Assembly (NCBI RefSeq): GCF_002531755.2
Contig: NZ_CP034999.1
Coordinates: forward strand, 310,001 to 374,000
Origin: Rhizobium acidisoli
GTDB lineage: Bacteria > Pseudomonadota > Alphaproteobacteria > Rhizobiales > Rhizobiaceae
Direction: 5' to 3'
Length of the DNA: 64,000 nucleotides
Made by a program: the position numbers and the translations under genes. This document shows, piece after piece, positions 45,582-54,703 of the stretch. The notes below the pieces were generated by a model, which saw nothing but the letters and a program-made list of their open reading frames with translations, did not search any database and was not told where the DNA came from. The first letter of the stretch is position 1, and the number at the start of each line of letters is the position of its first letter.

Positions 45582-46243
45582 ATGCTCATCGAGACATACA
45601 TTTTGGCAACGGCGAATGCTGTTGCGGGACCTAAATTCACTGCCTGCTTGCGGGATAAAACGCGAGGTCAGATAGATGGCGTCTCCCTGGAAATTTTTTG
45701 GCCGACGGATCTCACCTGGACGCCAACTAAAAGAGAAATCGGCTCGACCGAGAAGGTTACGCCGGAGGCATTGCCTATTTCCGGTCCGACTGAAGCGCCT
45801 GCCGAGGAGAGCGTGAAAGGCGCTGATCGACCGGTTAGCAGCGAGGAGCTACCTCGTCATGGTCAAGCCGCTGCAATTTCCGCAGAGCCTGTGCATTCCG
45901 ATGAAGCCAAAAACGGTGCCCGCGATAAGGTCGAACGCCGTGCAGCAAAGATTGGGCAGGTCGCTAATCAGGCTCTATCCGGCGGTACTGGTATCGACGT
46001 CACCGCTGCACATGTTGATACTACGCATATCAGGCGAACTGTCGAAGTCGCACCGCGCAAGGAAAGAAGTCGCAGCAAGGAAGCGTAGCGGTTACGAACG
46101 TTTCGTCCGTATCCCAGGTCGCACACATTGCAGAGGAGATAAACCTCGATGAAGAGATCCGGGTGCTCAGGGGGCAGCTGGCGGGAAAGCTAACGCTGCA
46201 AAACGCGCAGTTAAGAAAAATGCTGGAGCGATTTCAACGTTGA
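45582..46243 (+). pseudogene. SyrB-like regulatory protein, apparently frameshifted
   Basis: The first frame (to 46088) gives an Ala/Pro/Glu/Lys-rich chain ending EVAPRKERSRSKEA. In the frame one base back the sequence continues GKKSQQGSVAVTNVSSVSQV and LDEEIRVLRGQLAGKLTLQN, then AQLRKMLERFQR, stopping at 46243. A low-complexity basic middle and a C-terminal LRxxLAxKLxxxNAxLRKxL coiled segment is the layout of rhizobial SyrB proteins, repressors of exopolysaccharide syrM control. One missing base near 46055-46065 would join the frames. The identity is tentative. Confidence 0.4.
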
Positions 46244-46651
46244 ACGTGGGGCCGAGTTGATTTTGCGCAATGAATGGGTGTTTATCCTGCAGCTATGGCC
46301 GAGCGCGGCATGACGAGAGGGTGTCGCCTGTGCTTCCCGCAGTATCTTGAGCGAGTAAATGGCGTTCGACCCTGGTCAACTTGCATAGTGGGCCAGATGC
46401 TGGGAGTGCATAATAAACGCCGACGATGGCATGCGGCGCAACTTGCGATGTGTTGATGGCTGAATCCCCGACTACAATAAAACGAACTTCAGCCAACGAG
46501 CCATGGGACGCTGCTTACGGCCCGGTTCTTCTTCGACCACCGGTCCGCCTCCAGAAATCGCGGACCGATGAATCGACAACGGACATGGCGCCGCGTAAGT
46601 CGCGAATTCGCAAACGTTAGGCCAAAGCGAAATGACGCACAATGCATCGGG
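46244..46651. other. Intergenic region
   Basis: About 400 bases without a convincing gene; frames on both strands are short, lack ribosome sites and match no family I know. Confidence 0.45.
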
Positions 46652-47886
46652 TCAGTAAAGCAATCGAGCGCGTATCGTTCCCGGAATCTGGCGAATCTCA
46701 TCAAGGATGTCATCCGCTCTCTGGCCAATGCTCTCGGCCTGAATCACCACATAACCCATCTCGCCGTAGGTTTGCAGGAATTCGCCGACGATATTCAGTC
46801 CGCGGGACGAAAAAATCATATTCAAACTGTTCAAGATGCCAGGGCGATTTTCATGAACATGGATGAAACGTGTGCCGTTCGGTCGCGGAGGCAGTTGAAC
46901 CTGGGGAAAATTGACCGCGCCCAGCGTCGAACCGACGTCCGAATATTCGACGAGCTTCCTTGAGACTTCCCCTCCGATGCGCTCCTGGGCTTCTTCGGTT
47001 GAGCCGCCAATATGTGGCGTCAGAATTACATTGTCCAAACCCTGTAGCGGCGTCTTGAAAAGTTCTTTATTGGATGCCGGCTCTTTCGGGAACACGTCCA
47101 CAGCCGCGCCTGCGAGATGCCCTTCTTTCAAAACCGTCGCAAGCGCCTCAAGATCGACCACGGTCCCGCGGGAATTGTTGATAAAAACGCTCCCTTTTTC
47201 ATTCGGCGCAGTTCAGCCTCAGTGATCATGTTTCGCGTTGAACTGGTCTCTGGAACATGCATCGTCACATAATCTGAGATTTCGAGCAGTGCCCCGAGCG
47301 TCGCCATCGATTCTGTATTGCCGTGGCGAAGCTTGTCCGAGGGATCGAAATAGCGCACGTTCATGCCCATACTTTCCGCAAGAACGCCAAGCTGCGAACC
47401 GATATTGCCATAGCCAACGATGCCCAGCGTTTTCCCGCGCACCTCACGACTGCCGACGGCAGATTTTTCCCATCCGCCTTCATGAGCCGAAGCCGAACGC
47501 GGGAAGATCCGCCTGGTCAGCATGATGATCTCACCGATCACAAGCTCGGCGACCGAGCGCGTATTTGAATAGGGAGCGTTGAACACGGGTATCCCGCGTC
47601 GGCGGGCCGCATCCAGATCGACCTGATTTGTCCCCACAGAAAAACAGCCGACGGCCATGAGCTTCTTAGCCGATCTGAAGATTTCCTCTGTCAGATACGT
47701 GCGTGAGCGAATTCCCACAATATGTGCTTCGGCTATATGACTTTTAAGATCCTTGTCATCCAGAGCCTTCGGCAGATGCGTGAGATTGACGTAGCCTGAT
47801 GACGAAAAGTAGTCCACCGCGCTCTGACTGATGCCTTCAAGCGAAAGAGGTCGGGACATTGGATTGCTCTCGATTTTGGAATTCAT
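46652..47886 (-). pseudogene. serA: D-3-phosphoglycerate dehydrogenase, frameshifted
   Basis: Two frames make a SerA of about 410 residues, close to the E. coli enzyme in length. The first part has HIVGIRSRTYLTEEIF, FSVGTNQVDLDAARRRGIPV, VAELVIGEIIMLTRRIFPRS and the NAD loop GIVGYGNIGSQLG. The second resumes at VVDLEALATVLKEGHLAGAA, with DVFPKEP, TPHIGGSTEEAQE (catalytic histidine) and a C-terminal ACT domain HVHENRPGILNSLN ending IRARLLY. The break is at an A5 run (47183-47187): one more base would give AFFINNSRGTVVDLEA. The start could be 47886 or 47859. The enzyme begins serine synthesis; a chromosomal copy elsewhere would be expected. Confidence 0.85.
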
Positions 47887-47910
47887 TAAGAAGAGGCCAC
47901 AAAAGCTCAC

Positions 47911-48249
47911 AGACAGGGCAACAGGATTCAGTCAGATCCACGGACATTTGCACATAATAACCGACTCCGGCGGTAGAACATATGGCGCGCCAGCGGACAG
48001 TTCCGCATTGTCCAAAGATCTACATCATTTCCTATTGAAGCCGAACTGGTCATAGAGCCGTGCGACGACTGCCTTGTCTGCGGAATTGTCGCCGGCCATC
48101 GCACGCGTCGCGCGGCTTTTGTGGATTGCAGATGAGCTTAGCTCAACGCAGTGATGATGTCATGTGATCTCAACCAAATCGAAATCTAATCCATATCGCT
48201 GATGCGTCGCTGGTAGCGGCACCACCTCAGCAATGTGGAGTATTAGCAA
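47911..48249. other. Divergent intergenic region between serA and the SDR gene
   Basis: No gene is supported. It should contain promoters for both flanking genes; none stands out clearly. Confidence 0.45.
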
Positions 48250-49083
48250 ATGAAAACATGGTTCATCACAGGTGCATCCCGCGGTTTCGGTCGCGCTGTC
48301 GCCGAGGAAGCCATTCGCCGCGGTAATAAAGTCGCCGCAACCGCTCGTTCCGTCGAAGCGCTTCAAGACCTTGTGGCACTTTCTCCCGAAGGCGTCGCGG
48401 CGATTCAACTCGACGCCACCAACCCCGAAGAGATCAAGCACAGCGTAGCCGCTGCCCAAGCACGCTTTGGCCGCATCGACCTCCTCTTCAACAACGCTGG
48501 GATTGGCTATTTCGCTGCGGTCGAGGAAAGCCAGGAGGCGGAAATTCGACGAATGATGGAGATAAACGTTTTTGGTCTTGTCAACGTCACCAATGCGTTT
48601 CTTCCTGCCATGCGGGCGCGGCGCTCAGGTACCATCATAAACGGGTCGTCCGTCGGAGGCATCCGAGCTTTTCCGGCTGTCGGATGGTACTGCGCGTCCA
48701 AGTTCGCTGTGGAAACTATTTCTGAATCGCTCTCGCAGGAATTGCAGCCGCTCGGTATTGACATCGTCCTCATCGAGCCCGGCCCGTTTGCGACGGATTG
48801 GGCTGGCAACTCAGCACATGAAGTACCACCGGACGGTGAAATCGCCGATTACGGCAATACGGCGGGTGGCCAGCGCGCGTCCTTCCGACAGAACGTCGGC
48901 AACGAGCCAGGGGATCCGGCAAAGGCGGCCGTGGCGATTGTCAATGTCGCTCATAACGAGGACAAGCCTCTGCGACTGCCGCTTGGCAATATCAGCTATG
49001 ACGGCATTCTCAATAAACTCGAGCAGGTCCGTCAGGAGATCCCGAAGCGAGAAGCGGTCGGCCGCGCCGCGGATTGGGATTGA
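48250..49083 (+). CDS. Short-chain dehydrogenase/reductase (SDR)
   Basis: A 277-residue SDR of the type often labelled oxidoreductase with NADP preference. The cofactor loop is ITGASRGFGRAVAEE near residues 6-20, with an arginine in ATARSVEAL favouring NADP(H). NNAGIGYFAAV, the catalytic serine in GTIINGSSVGG and the WYCASKFAVET Tyr-Lys pair are present. A GTGGAG-like ribosome site precedes the ATG. It stands alone between serA and the carbohydrate operon. Confidence 0.88.
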   Translation: MKTWFITGASRGFGRAVAEEAIRRGNKVAATARSVEALQDLVALSPEGVAAIQLDATNPEEIKHSVAAAQARFGRIDLLFNNAGIGYFAAVEESQEAEIRRMMEINVFGLVNVTNAFLPAMRARRSGTIINGSSVGGIRAFPAVGWYCASKFAVETISESLSQELQPLGIDIVLIEPGPFATDWAGNSAHEVPPDGEIADYGNTAGGQRASFRQNVGNEPGDPAKAAVAIVNVAHNEDKPLRLPLGNISYDGILNKLEQVRQEIPKREAVGRAADWD

Positions 49084-49159
49084 CGTTGTTCGGGTGGCTT
49101 CTGCGATGACGCTATTGGTGCGTATCGCGGAAAAGGGAGACGTCCTTTCAGTTTCCCTA

Positions 49160-49417
49160 TCAGAGCTTGGGGCCCGAGCGAGACTGGGAATCCAGTGACA
49201 AATGTCTCGCAGCGTTCGCCGGCTTCAAAGCGTGCCGTAGCCCGGGCGAGCCCATTAGAGCCGAGCTCACGTCGGCGTCAGTGTCCCGGTCGTCTTCAGG
49301 AACGCCGATCAGCACCGTCGTTTTGAGGCCGGCGCGCGCGAAGATGTTCGCGACGTCGGTCGCTCCCGTGAAATCGTCGGCCACGCAGCCGACCAGCAAC
49401 TTTCCGGCGACCACCAT
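49160..49417 (-). pseudogene. Four-carbon acid sugar kinase (OtnK/DUF1537) N-terminal fragment
   Basis: The 85-residue frame opens KLLVGCVADDFTGATDVANI and then FARAGLKTTVLIGVPEDDRD, the N-terminus of DUF1537 kinases, which phosphorylate threonate, erythronate and related acids. After about 50 residues the similarity stops and the frame ends, whereas a full kinase has over 400 residues. It starts three bases after the aldehyde dehydrogenase stop, so it was the last gene of that operon before a deletion removed the rest. It is probably not functional. Confidence 0.7.
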
Positions 49418-49420
49418 GGA

Positions 49421-50899
49421 TCACCTCATGATGAAGGGGTTGGCGACGTCTTCAGCAGTCGAGATCATCACGCTCTTCGTCTGCATGTAGTTCTGGATCG
49501 AGGCGATGCCATTCTCGCGACCGATGCCGGAGTGCTTGTAGCCTCCGAGGGGCGACATATAGCTGATGACGCGGTAAGTGTTGACCCAGACCGTGCCAGC
49601 CTGGATGGCGGCCGAAACCTTCAGGATACGACGCATGTCCTGGGTCCAGAAGCCCGCGGCCAGCCCGTAATTGGTGTCATTAGCAATATGCACGGCTTCC
49701 TCATCGCTGTCGAAGGGGATGACCGCTAGCACCGGGCCAAAGACCTCCTCCTGCGCGATGCGCATGTCGTTTCGGACCCCGGAGAAAATCGTAGGTTCGA
49801 CGAACCAGCCCCTGGAGAGCTCGGGATTGTCCGGCCGCCCCCCACCGAGAACGCATTCAGCGCCTTCGCCTTTTGCGATGTCGATATAGCCCAGGATCTT
49901 CTCGAGTTGCGGCGGCGTCGTCACGGGGCCAACCTGCGTCGACGTCAATAGCGGATCGCCCATTCTCGCTATTTTTGCGAGGTTGACAATCTTCTCGAGG
50001 AACTGGTCGTGGATCTTGCGGTGTACGAGCAGTCTTGAGCCCGCAATGCATGTTTGTCCGGTGGCAGCGAAAATGCCGGAGATCACCCCGTTCACAGCAT
50101 TGTCGATCTCCGCATCGTCGAAGACGATGTGCGGGCTCTTGCCGCCGAGTTCAAGCGTAACCTTCTTGAAGTTGCGCGCTGCAAGCTCGCCAATCTTGCG
50201 CCCGGTGGCTTCGCTTCCCGTGAAAGCGATCTTGGCGACGTACTTGTGGGTGGTCAACGTCTCGCCGACATCCGCGCCGAAACCTGTGACGACGTTAAAG
50301 ACGCCCGTGGGAAAGCCGGCCTGTTCGACAAGCTTTGCGAACTCAAGTGTCGAAGCAGACGTGAACTCCGAGGGCTTTGCCACGAAGGTGTTCCCTGCGG
50401 CGAGAGCCGGCGCCAGCTTGTAGGCGAGCAGCAGCAGAGGGGAGTTCCACGGCGTGATCCCGACGCAGACGCCGAGCGGCTCGTTTCGAGTGAAGTTGAA
50501 GGTGTCCGCCTTGTCGATCGGGATGACCGCTCCTTCGATCTTGTCCGCCAGCCCGCCGAAGTAGTAGTACCACTGTGGGATGTACTTGAGCTGAAACAGC
50601 ATCTCGTTGATGAGCTTGCCGTTGTCCGTAACCTCGATCGTCGCGAGATGCTCCGCATTCTCGGCGATCAGGTCGCCAAGACGCCGAAGAAGATGTCCGC
50701 GGGCGCTCGCGGTGAGCTTCGGCCACGGACCGCTCGTGAAGGCGCGGTGCGCAGCCTCGACTGCTCGTTCGGCGTCTTGCTTGCCGCCCTTCGGAATAGC
50801 GGCCCAAGCTTGCCCGTTGAAAGGGTTCTTCGTCTCGAACGTGTCTCCGTTGGCAGCGTCTTCCCACTTGCCGTCGATGAACATCTTGTAGGTCTGCAT
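49421..50899 (-). CDS. NAD(P)-dependent aldehyde dehydrogenase
   Basis: A 492-residue ALDH. ATG 50899 follows an AGAGAGAAAG site and begins MQTYKMFIDGKWEDA. The family blocks are WNSPLLLLAYKLAPALAAGN, FTGSEATGRKIGELAARNFK, the general-base glutamate in TLELGGKSPHIVF and the catalytic cysteine in FAATGQTCIAGSRLL; KHSGIGRENG closes the fold. It would oxidise an aldehyde from the sugar pathway to a carboxylate. It is the eighth-to-ninth gene of the leftward operon. Confidence 0.92.
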   Translation of the reverse strand: MQTYKMFIDGKWEDAANGDTFETKNPFNGQAWAAIPKGGKQDAERAVEAAHRAFTSGPWPKLTASARGHLLRRLGDLIAENAEHLATIEVTDNGKLINEMLFQLKYIPQWYYYFGGLADKIEGAVIPIDKADTFNFTRNEPLGVCVGITPWNSPLLLLAYKLAPALAAGNTFVAKPSEFTSASTLEFAKLVEQAGFPTGVFNVVTGFGADVGETLTTHKYVAKIAFTGSEATGRKIGELAARNFKKVTLELGGKSPHIVFDDAEIDNAVNGVISGIFAATGQTCIAGSRLLVHRKIHDQFLEKIVNLAKIARMGDPLLTSTQVGPVTTPPQLEKILGYIDIAKGEGAECVLGGGRPDNPELSRGWFVEPTIFSGVRNDMRIAQEEVFGPVLAVIPFDSDEEAVHIANDTNYGLAAGFWTQDMRRILKVSAAIQAGTVWVNTYRVISYMSPLGGYKHSGIGRENGIASIQNYMQTKSVMISTAEDVANPFIMR

Positions 50900-50913
50900 T
50901 GTCTTTCTCTCTT

Positions 50914-51624
50914 CTAGCATCCGAGTTGTCGAGCGAGGTCTTCGAGATCGTCGGCGACGTAATCCCAGCCCTGCTCGGCTGTGAGGTCGGTGGTCTGACC
51001 CTCGCCGTATTCGGTGGGTCTTGCGATGAATGCGGTTCTAAGGCCAAGGCTGCGCGCGGCGGCAAGGTCGTAGTTGTGGGCAGCGCACATCATGACGGCC
51101 CCGGGCTCCAGATAAAGGAGTTTGCAGACCCCGAGGTAGGTCTCCGGATCGGGCTTGTAGTGCTGGAAAAGCTCGCAGGAAAACACGTTGTCCCAGGGCA
51201 AGTCGGCATGCTTTGCCATGTTGACGAGAATCGCGACATTGGCGTTGGACAGCGGGCCGATGATAAACTTCGACTTCAGCCGGTGCAGCCCGCGCGATGC
51301 GTCGGGCCAGCCGTCCAGGCGATGCCAGACCCTGTTGACGTGCATCATCCGGTCGTGGTCGAGTTCGGCCAGTCCCATCTCTGCGAACACTGCCTTCAAG
51401 GCATCGAAGTGGAGTTCGTCCAGGTTCGTCCACGGCAACTCGCCGCTGCGCACCCGCGCCTTCTGGGGATTGTAACGGTCTCGCCAGCGGTCGACGAGGC
51501 CGGCCCAGTCGATCTGCAGGCCCTCCGCCGCGCCCCAGCCGGTGAGATCGCGGATGATGGAAGCCCGCCAGTCGACGACCGTGCCGAACGTGTCGAAGAC
51601 AATGGCCTTGACGCCGCTAGTCAT
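50914..51624 (-). CDS. HAD-superfamily haloacid dehalogenase type II-like hydrolase
   Basis: A 236-residue HAD protein. The nucleophile aspartate is in VKAIVFDTFGTVVDWRASII (D11), motif II is in IIGPLSNANVAILV, the motif III lysine in QHYKPDPETYLGV, and the C-terminal acidic pair is replaced by MMCAAHNYDLAAA, as in L-2-haloacid dehalogenases. It may dehalogenate, or hydrolyse another small acid. Its ATG overlaps the previous stop as ATGA, so it is translationally coupled with the ABM gene. Confidence 0.87.
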   Translation of the reverse strand: MTSGVKAIVFDTFGTVVDWRASIIRDLTGWGAAEGLQIDWAGLVDRWRDRYNPQKARVRSGELPWTNLDELHFDALKAVFAEMGLAELDHDRMMHVNRVWHRLDGWPDASRGLHRLKSKFIIGPLSNANVAILVNMAKHADLPWDNVFSCELFQHYKPDPETYLGVCKLLYLEPGAVMMCAAHNYDLAAARSLGLRTAFIARPTEYGEGQTTDLTAEQGWDYVADDLEDLARQLGC

Positions 51625-51950
51625 CTAGCGCCCTCCTTCTTGCGGGACGAAACGCGCTCGAACGTTTCCACTCGCTTTTCGGCCACCCAGTCTCGAACCA
51701 TCGCATCAAAGCTCAGAAAGTGCGGCGTCTTCAGGTGGAAGTCGAAATCGGCTCTTGAACCGTAGACTTCATAGAGGTAGGTGCGCTCCGGCCGCTCAGG
51801 ATCGCGGCAAACATCGAACACTTCGCAGTTCGGTTCGTCGCGTAGCGACGTCGCGGCATTCTCGATCATCTCCGCATGGAAATTATCGGCGAACTGGCTT
51901 TGAACGACGAACTCTACGACCACGACGAAGCCTGTGGATGCCGGACTCAT
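51621..51950 (-). CDS. Antibiotic biosynthesis monooxygenase (ABM)-fold protein
   Basis: A 109-residue dimeric-barrel protein. ATG 51950 follows AAGGAGG and overlaps the upstream stop as ATGA. The pattern FVVVVEFVVQSQFADNFHAE, SLRDEPNCEVFDVCRDPERP, YLYEVYGSRADFDFHLKTPH is characteristic of the ABM/YgiN family, small cofactor-free oxygenases or isomerases. In LsrG-type operons a member isomerises a sugar-phosphate-like compound, so an isomerase role here is possible. Confidence 0.85.
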   Translation of the reverse strand: MSPASTGFVVVVEFVVQSQFADNFHAEMIENAATSLRDEPNCEVFDVCRDPERPERTYLYEVYGSRADFDFHLKTPHFLSFDAMVRDWVAEKRVETFERVSSRKKEGAR

Positions 51951-53062
51951 GCGACCTCCTTGCGAACGGCACCCAGAGCGCCGATCACGCTGCGCGTCAT
52001 TTCCGCGCAATTGGCGCTTCCGCCATACTCCATTGGAACCGCGGTCTTGGTCGACAAGGTGTGTTCGACCGCCGCCTCGATCAGCCCGGCGGCGTCAGCA
52101 AGCCGCTGATCGCCGTGCTTTACCGCCAGCCAGTCGAGCATCATCGCTCCCGACAGGAACATTGCGCCCGGATTGGCAACGCCCTTGCCCGCGATATCGG
52201 GAGCGGTCCCGTGTGCCGGCTGGAAGAGGCCGTGGGTATCACCGATGTCCGCCGAAGGGGCCATCCCCATGCCGCCGATCAGGCCGGCCGCAAGGTCGGA
52301 AAGGATGTCGCCGAACATGTTCTCGGTCACCAGCACGTCGAGCGTCCACGGCTTCTTCACCATGTTGAGCGCCAGCGCGTCGACATAGGCATAGTCCTTC
52401 TGCAACTCGGGGTGCTTGGCGGCGATCTCATCGAAGACCTTCCGGAAGAAAGCCATCGAACTGAAGACATTCGCCTTGTCGACGCAGGTCACCGTGCCGG
52501 GCTTGCCGCGACGTTTGCGCTGGGCGGCGAGCTGGAAAGCGAATTCGGTTACGCGCTCGGTGCCGGCCCGCGTGATCTGCATCGTGTCGTAGGCCTCCTG
52601 GTCGTTCAGGACCTCGCCGCGGCCGCGCGCATAAAACAAGCCTTCTGTCTGCTCGCGGACCAGCACGAAGTCAATTCCTTCGGCGCGAGGATCGGAAAGC
52701 ACTTTCGGGAGACCGGGAAACCACCGGATCGGACGGACACCCGCAAATAGGCCGAACTCCATGCGCAGGTCGAGCTGCGGAATGATTTCCGTTCCGTCCG
52801 GGAAGCGGATGTCGGGCCAGCCCATCGCGCCGAAGAGGATTGCGTCGGATGTCCGGCAGGCCTCGAGCGCGGCGGCGGGCAGGGCCTCGCCGGTTTCCGC
52901 GTAGTACTGCGCACCGGCCTGATGCGTCTCGAACACGAGCGGTGGCGCGCCCGCCTGGCCGACGGCGGCGTCGATCAATTCCAGGCAGGCAGGCATGACT
53001 TCCCTGCCGATCCCGTCGCCGGGAAGGATCGCGATCTTGAGGGTGTTGTTCAACGATGACAT
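51947..53062 (-). CDS. Isocitrate/isopropylmalate dehydrogenase-family protein
   Basis: A 371-residue beta-decarboxylating dehydrogenase of about the LeuB/TtuC length. Conserved blocks are IAILPGDGIGREVMPACLEL, AILFGAMGWPDIRFPDGTEI (in place of the LeuB loop GGPKWD), MEFGLFAGVRPIRWFPGLP, VREQTEGLFYARG, the catalytic lysine in VTCVDKANVF and the metal site in DALALNMV and ENMFGDILSDLAAGL. The altered early loop suggests a tartrate/D-malate-type or novel hydroxy acid substrate rather than isopropylmalate. It oxidises and decarboxylates its substrate with NAD. It lies between the GntR gene and the ABM gene in the operon. Confidence 0.88.
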   Translation of the reverse strand: MSSLNNTLKIAILPGDGIGREVMPACLELIDAAVGQAGAPPLVFETHQAGAQYYAETGEALPAAALEACRTSDAILFGAMGWPDIRFPDGTEIIPQLDLRMEFGLFAGVRPIRWFPGLPKVLSDPRAEGIDFVLVREQTEGLFYARGRGEVLNDQEAYDTMQITRAGTERVTEFAFQLAAQRKRRGKPGTVTCVDKANVFSSMAFFRKVFDEIAAKHPELQKDYAYVDALALNMVKKPWTLDVLVTENMFGDILSDLAAGLIGGMGMAPSADIGDTHGLFQPAHGTAPDIAGKGVANPGAMFLSGAMMLDWLAVKHGDQRLADAAGLIEAAVEHTLSTKTAVPMEYGGSANCAEMTRSVIGALGAVRKEVA

Positions 53063-53074
53063 TTGAAACCTGTC

Positions 53075-53785
53075 CTAGAGGTGGTTGAGGCCGAGGCGCT
53101 CGAGGAGGTCGAGCAGTTCCTTGCCTGCCCGTTCCCGGTGCGCCTTGTGAATGTTTCTTGCTTTTTCGCGGTCGCCTTCGCGGATCGCTTGCACGAGTTC
53201 TGCATGTTCGCGGGTTGAGTTAACCGGCTTAGGACGCATCTTCAGCGTCACCATCCTGACGCGATGTGCGCGGTCGATGAAATTGAGGACGACCGACTTG
53301 AGCATCTGGTTGCCGCCAAGTTCAAGCAGTTGCTCATGAAATCTCGCGTCCGCCTGCGCCCAGCGCTCCAAGTCATCTTGCGAAAGCGCATGGTCCATGT
53401 CGGCCGTCGCCTTTTCGAGACCGCGAAGCTGATCCTCGGAAAGCTGGCGGCTGGCGGCCAGCTCTGCAGCCGTACTTTCCAGCGACGTCAGGATTTCATA
53501 AATTTCTTTCATGTCAGAAATAGAAATCGGCAGAACCCGCATTCCATGCCTCGGGATAACCGAGACAAGTCCGTCCTGCTGCAGGCGCATGAGCGCCTCC
53601 CTCACGGGCGTCCGGCTCATTCCCAACTGGGACGCGACTTCCTGTTCGGTCGCCTGGTAACCGGGTGCCCACTTGTTATCCAGGATGAGCTGCCGCAACC
53701 GAAGGTGCGCTGTCGCGGTCATTGTTTTCGCGAAGGCGTCCTCTTTGATCTCTGAGACCGGTGCTGTCTGTTTCCTGGTCGGCAT
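53075..53785 (-). CDS. GntR-family transcriptional regulator (FCD type)
   Basis: A 236-residue regulator. The start ATG 53785 follows AAGGGAAAG; a TTG 15 bases earlier is less likely. The winged helix reads LRQLILDNKWAPGYQATEQE, LGMSRTPVREALMRLQQDGL and VIPRHGMRVLPIS, and the FCD domain contains metal-type residues ADARFHEQLLELGGN and REHAELVQAI. It lies inside the operon it probably controls; a palindrome with a GTATAC core near 58490 is a candidate operator. Confidence 0.9.
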   Translation of the reverse strand: MPTRKQTAPVSEIKEDAFAKTMTATAHLRLRQLILDNKWAPGYQATEQEVASQLGMSRTPVREALMRLQQDGLVSVIPRHGMRVLPISISDMKEIYEILTSLESTAAELAASRQLSEDQLRGLEKATADMDHALSQDDLERWAQADARFHEQLLELGGNQMLKSVVLNFIDRAHRVRMVTLKMRPKPVNSTREHAELVQAIREGDREKARNIHKAHRERAGKELLDLLERLGLNHL

Positions 53786-53813
53786 TTTCTTTCCCTTCAA
53801 GCTGGCTGATTTC

Positions 53814-54674
53814 TCAGGAGCCTACATATTTTCGCCAGCTATGTTCAGGCTGGTATCCGAGAACGCTCTTTGCTTTGTCGATGGACAGCAGGGTTTCGTT
53901 CTTCCCGATCTGCTTCTTGAACGGCACCCCCGGATACCACTTGCTGACGAGTTCCTCGTTGGAGGTGGTCATGACCCCATCGTCGTTTGCGATGATGAAG
54001 ACCTCGGCACCTTTGCCGCTCCACTCGAGCGAGCGTCGGATCGCCTGTGCCCCGTCGCGGGCGTCGATATAGGTCCAAAGGTTGAAGCGCCTGCTGCCAG
54101 GGTCCTTCTCGAAGGCCGGAAAGTCGGCATACTCGCTCTCGTCCATAACGTTGGAGAAGCGTAGGCAAACAATCTTGAGCTGGCTGTCCCAGCGGCAATA
54201 CTGCTTTGCCATCTCCTCGCCGAGATGCTTTGACAGGGAATAGGACGTTTCCGGGCGCGACTGGTAATTCTCGTCCGCCGGCAGATAGTCAGGCTTGATC
54301 TCGTAAGGGATGCCGAGCAGGGTCTCGCTCGACGCCCACACGATGTTCTTGATGCCGAGCAATCGGCATGACTCGAAAACATTGAACGTCGAGATGGTGT
54401 TAACCCGGAAAACGTCAGCAGGAGCAACTCGTCCCGGCATCGGCACAGCGGCTAGATGGACGACGGCTTCAGTGTTGCGATTGTGGTCCCAATCAAAGCC
54501 ACTGATCGCCTCGATCGTGGCGCGCATATCCTCGAAATCGACCTTGACGAACGGGCAGAGGTTTTCTGGCGGAGCGATGGTATCCGCGTTGATGACGTCG
54601 TGGCCACTTTCAATCAGATGCTTGATCGTGGCTCTACCCAATTTGCCGCTGCCGCCTGTTACTAAAACTCTCAT
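53814..54674 (-). CDS. NAD-dependent epimerase/dehydratase-family protein
   Basis: A 286-residue extended-SDR protein; ATG 54674 opens MRVLVTGGSGKLGRATIKHL, the Rossmann loop GGSGKLG. The acidic residue after beta-2 is in DVINADTIAPP, fitting NAD. The catalytic Tyr-Lys pair is in ETSYSLSKHLGEEMAK. Length and the motif DFEDMRATIEAISGFDWDHN fit small nucleotide-sugar-like or uronate/erythronate-type dehydrogenases in this family. It follows the permease gene of a sugar ABC transporter, so it likely performs the first oxidation or epimerisation of the imported sugar or acid. Confidence 0.87.
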   Translation of the reverse strand: MRVLVTGGSGKLGRATIKHLIESGHDVINADTIAPPENLCPFVKVDFEDMRATIEAISGFDWDHNRNTEAVVHLAAVPMPGRVAPADVFRVNTISTFNVFESCRLLGIKNIVWASSETLLGIPYEIKPDYLPADENYQSRPETSYSLSKHLGEEMAKQYCRWDSQLKIVCLRFSNVMDESEYADFPAFEKDPGSRRFNLWTYIDARDGAQAIRRSLEWSGKGAEVFIIANDDGVMTTSNEELVSKWYPGVPFKKQIGKNETLLSIDKAKSVLGYQPEHSWRKYVGS

Positions 54675-54703
54675 ATCGTAATACCTCCGTAGAACCTTCC
54701 TCG

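Noticed and set aside
50054..50917. A 287-codon plus-strand frame opposite the aldehyde dehydrogenase gene
   Set aside because: It is the antisense shadow of a well-conserved ALDH and its translation resembles no protein family.
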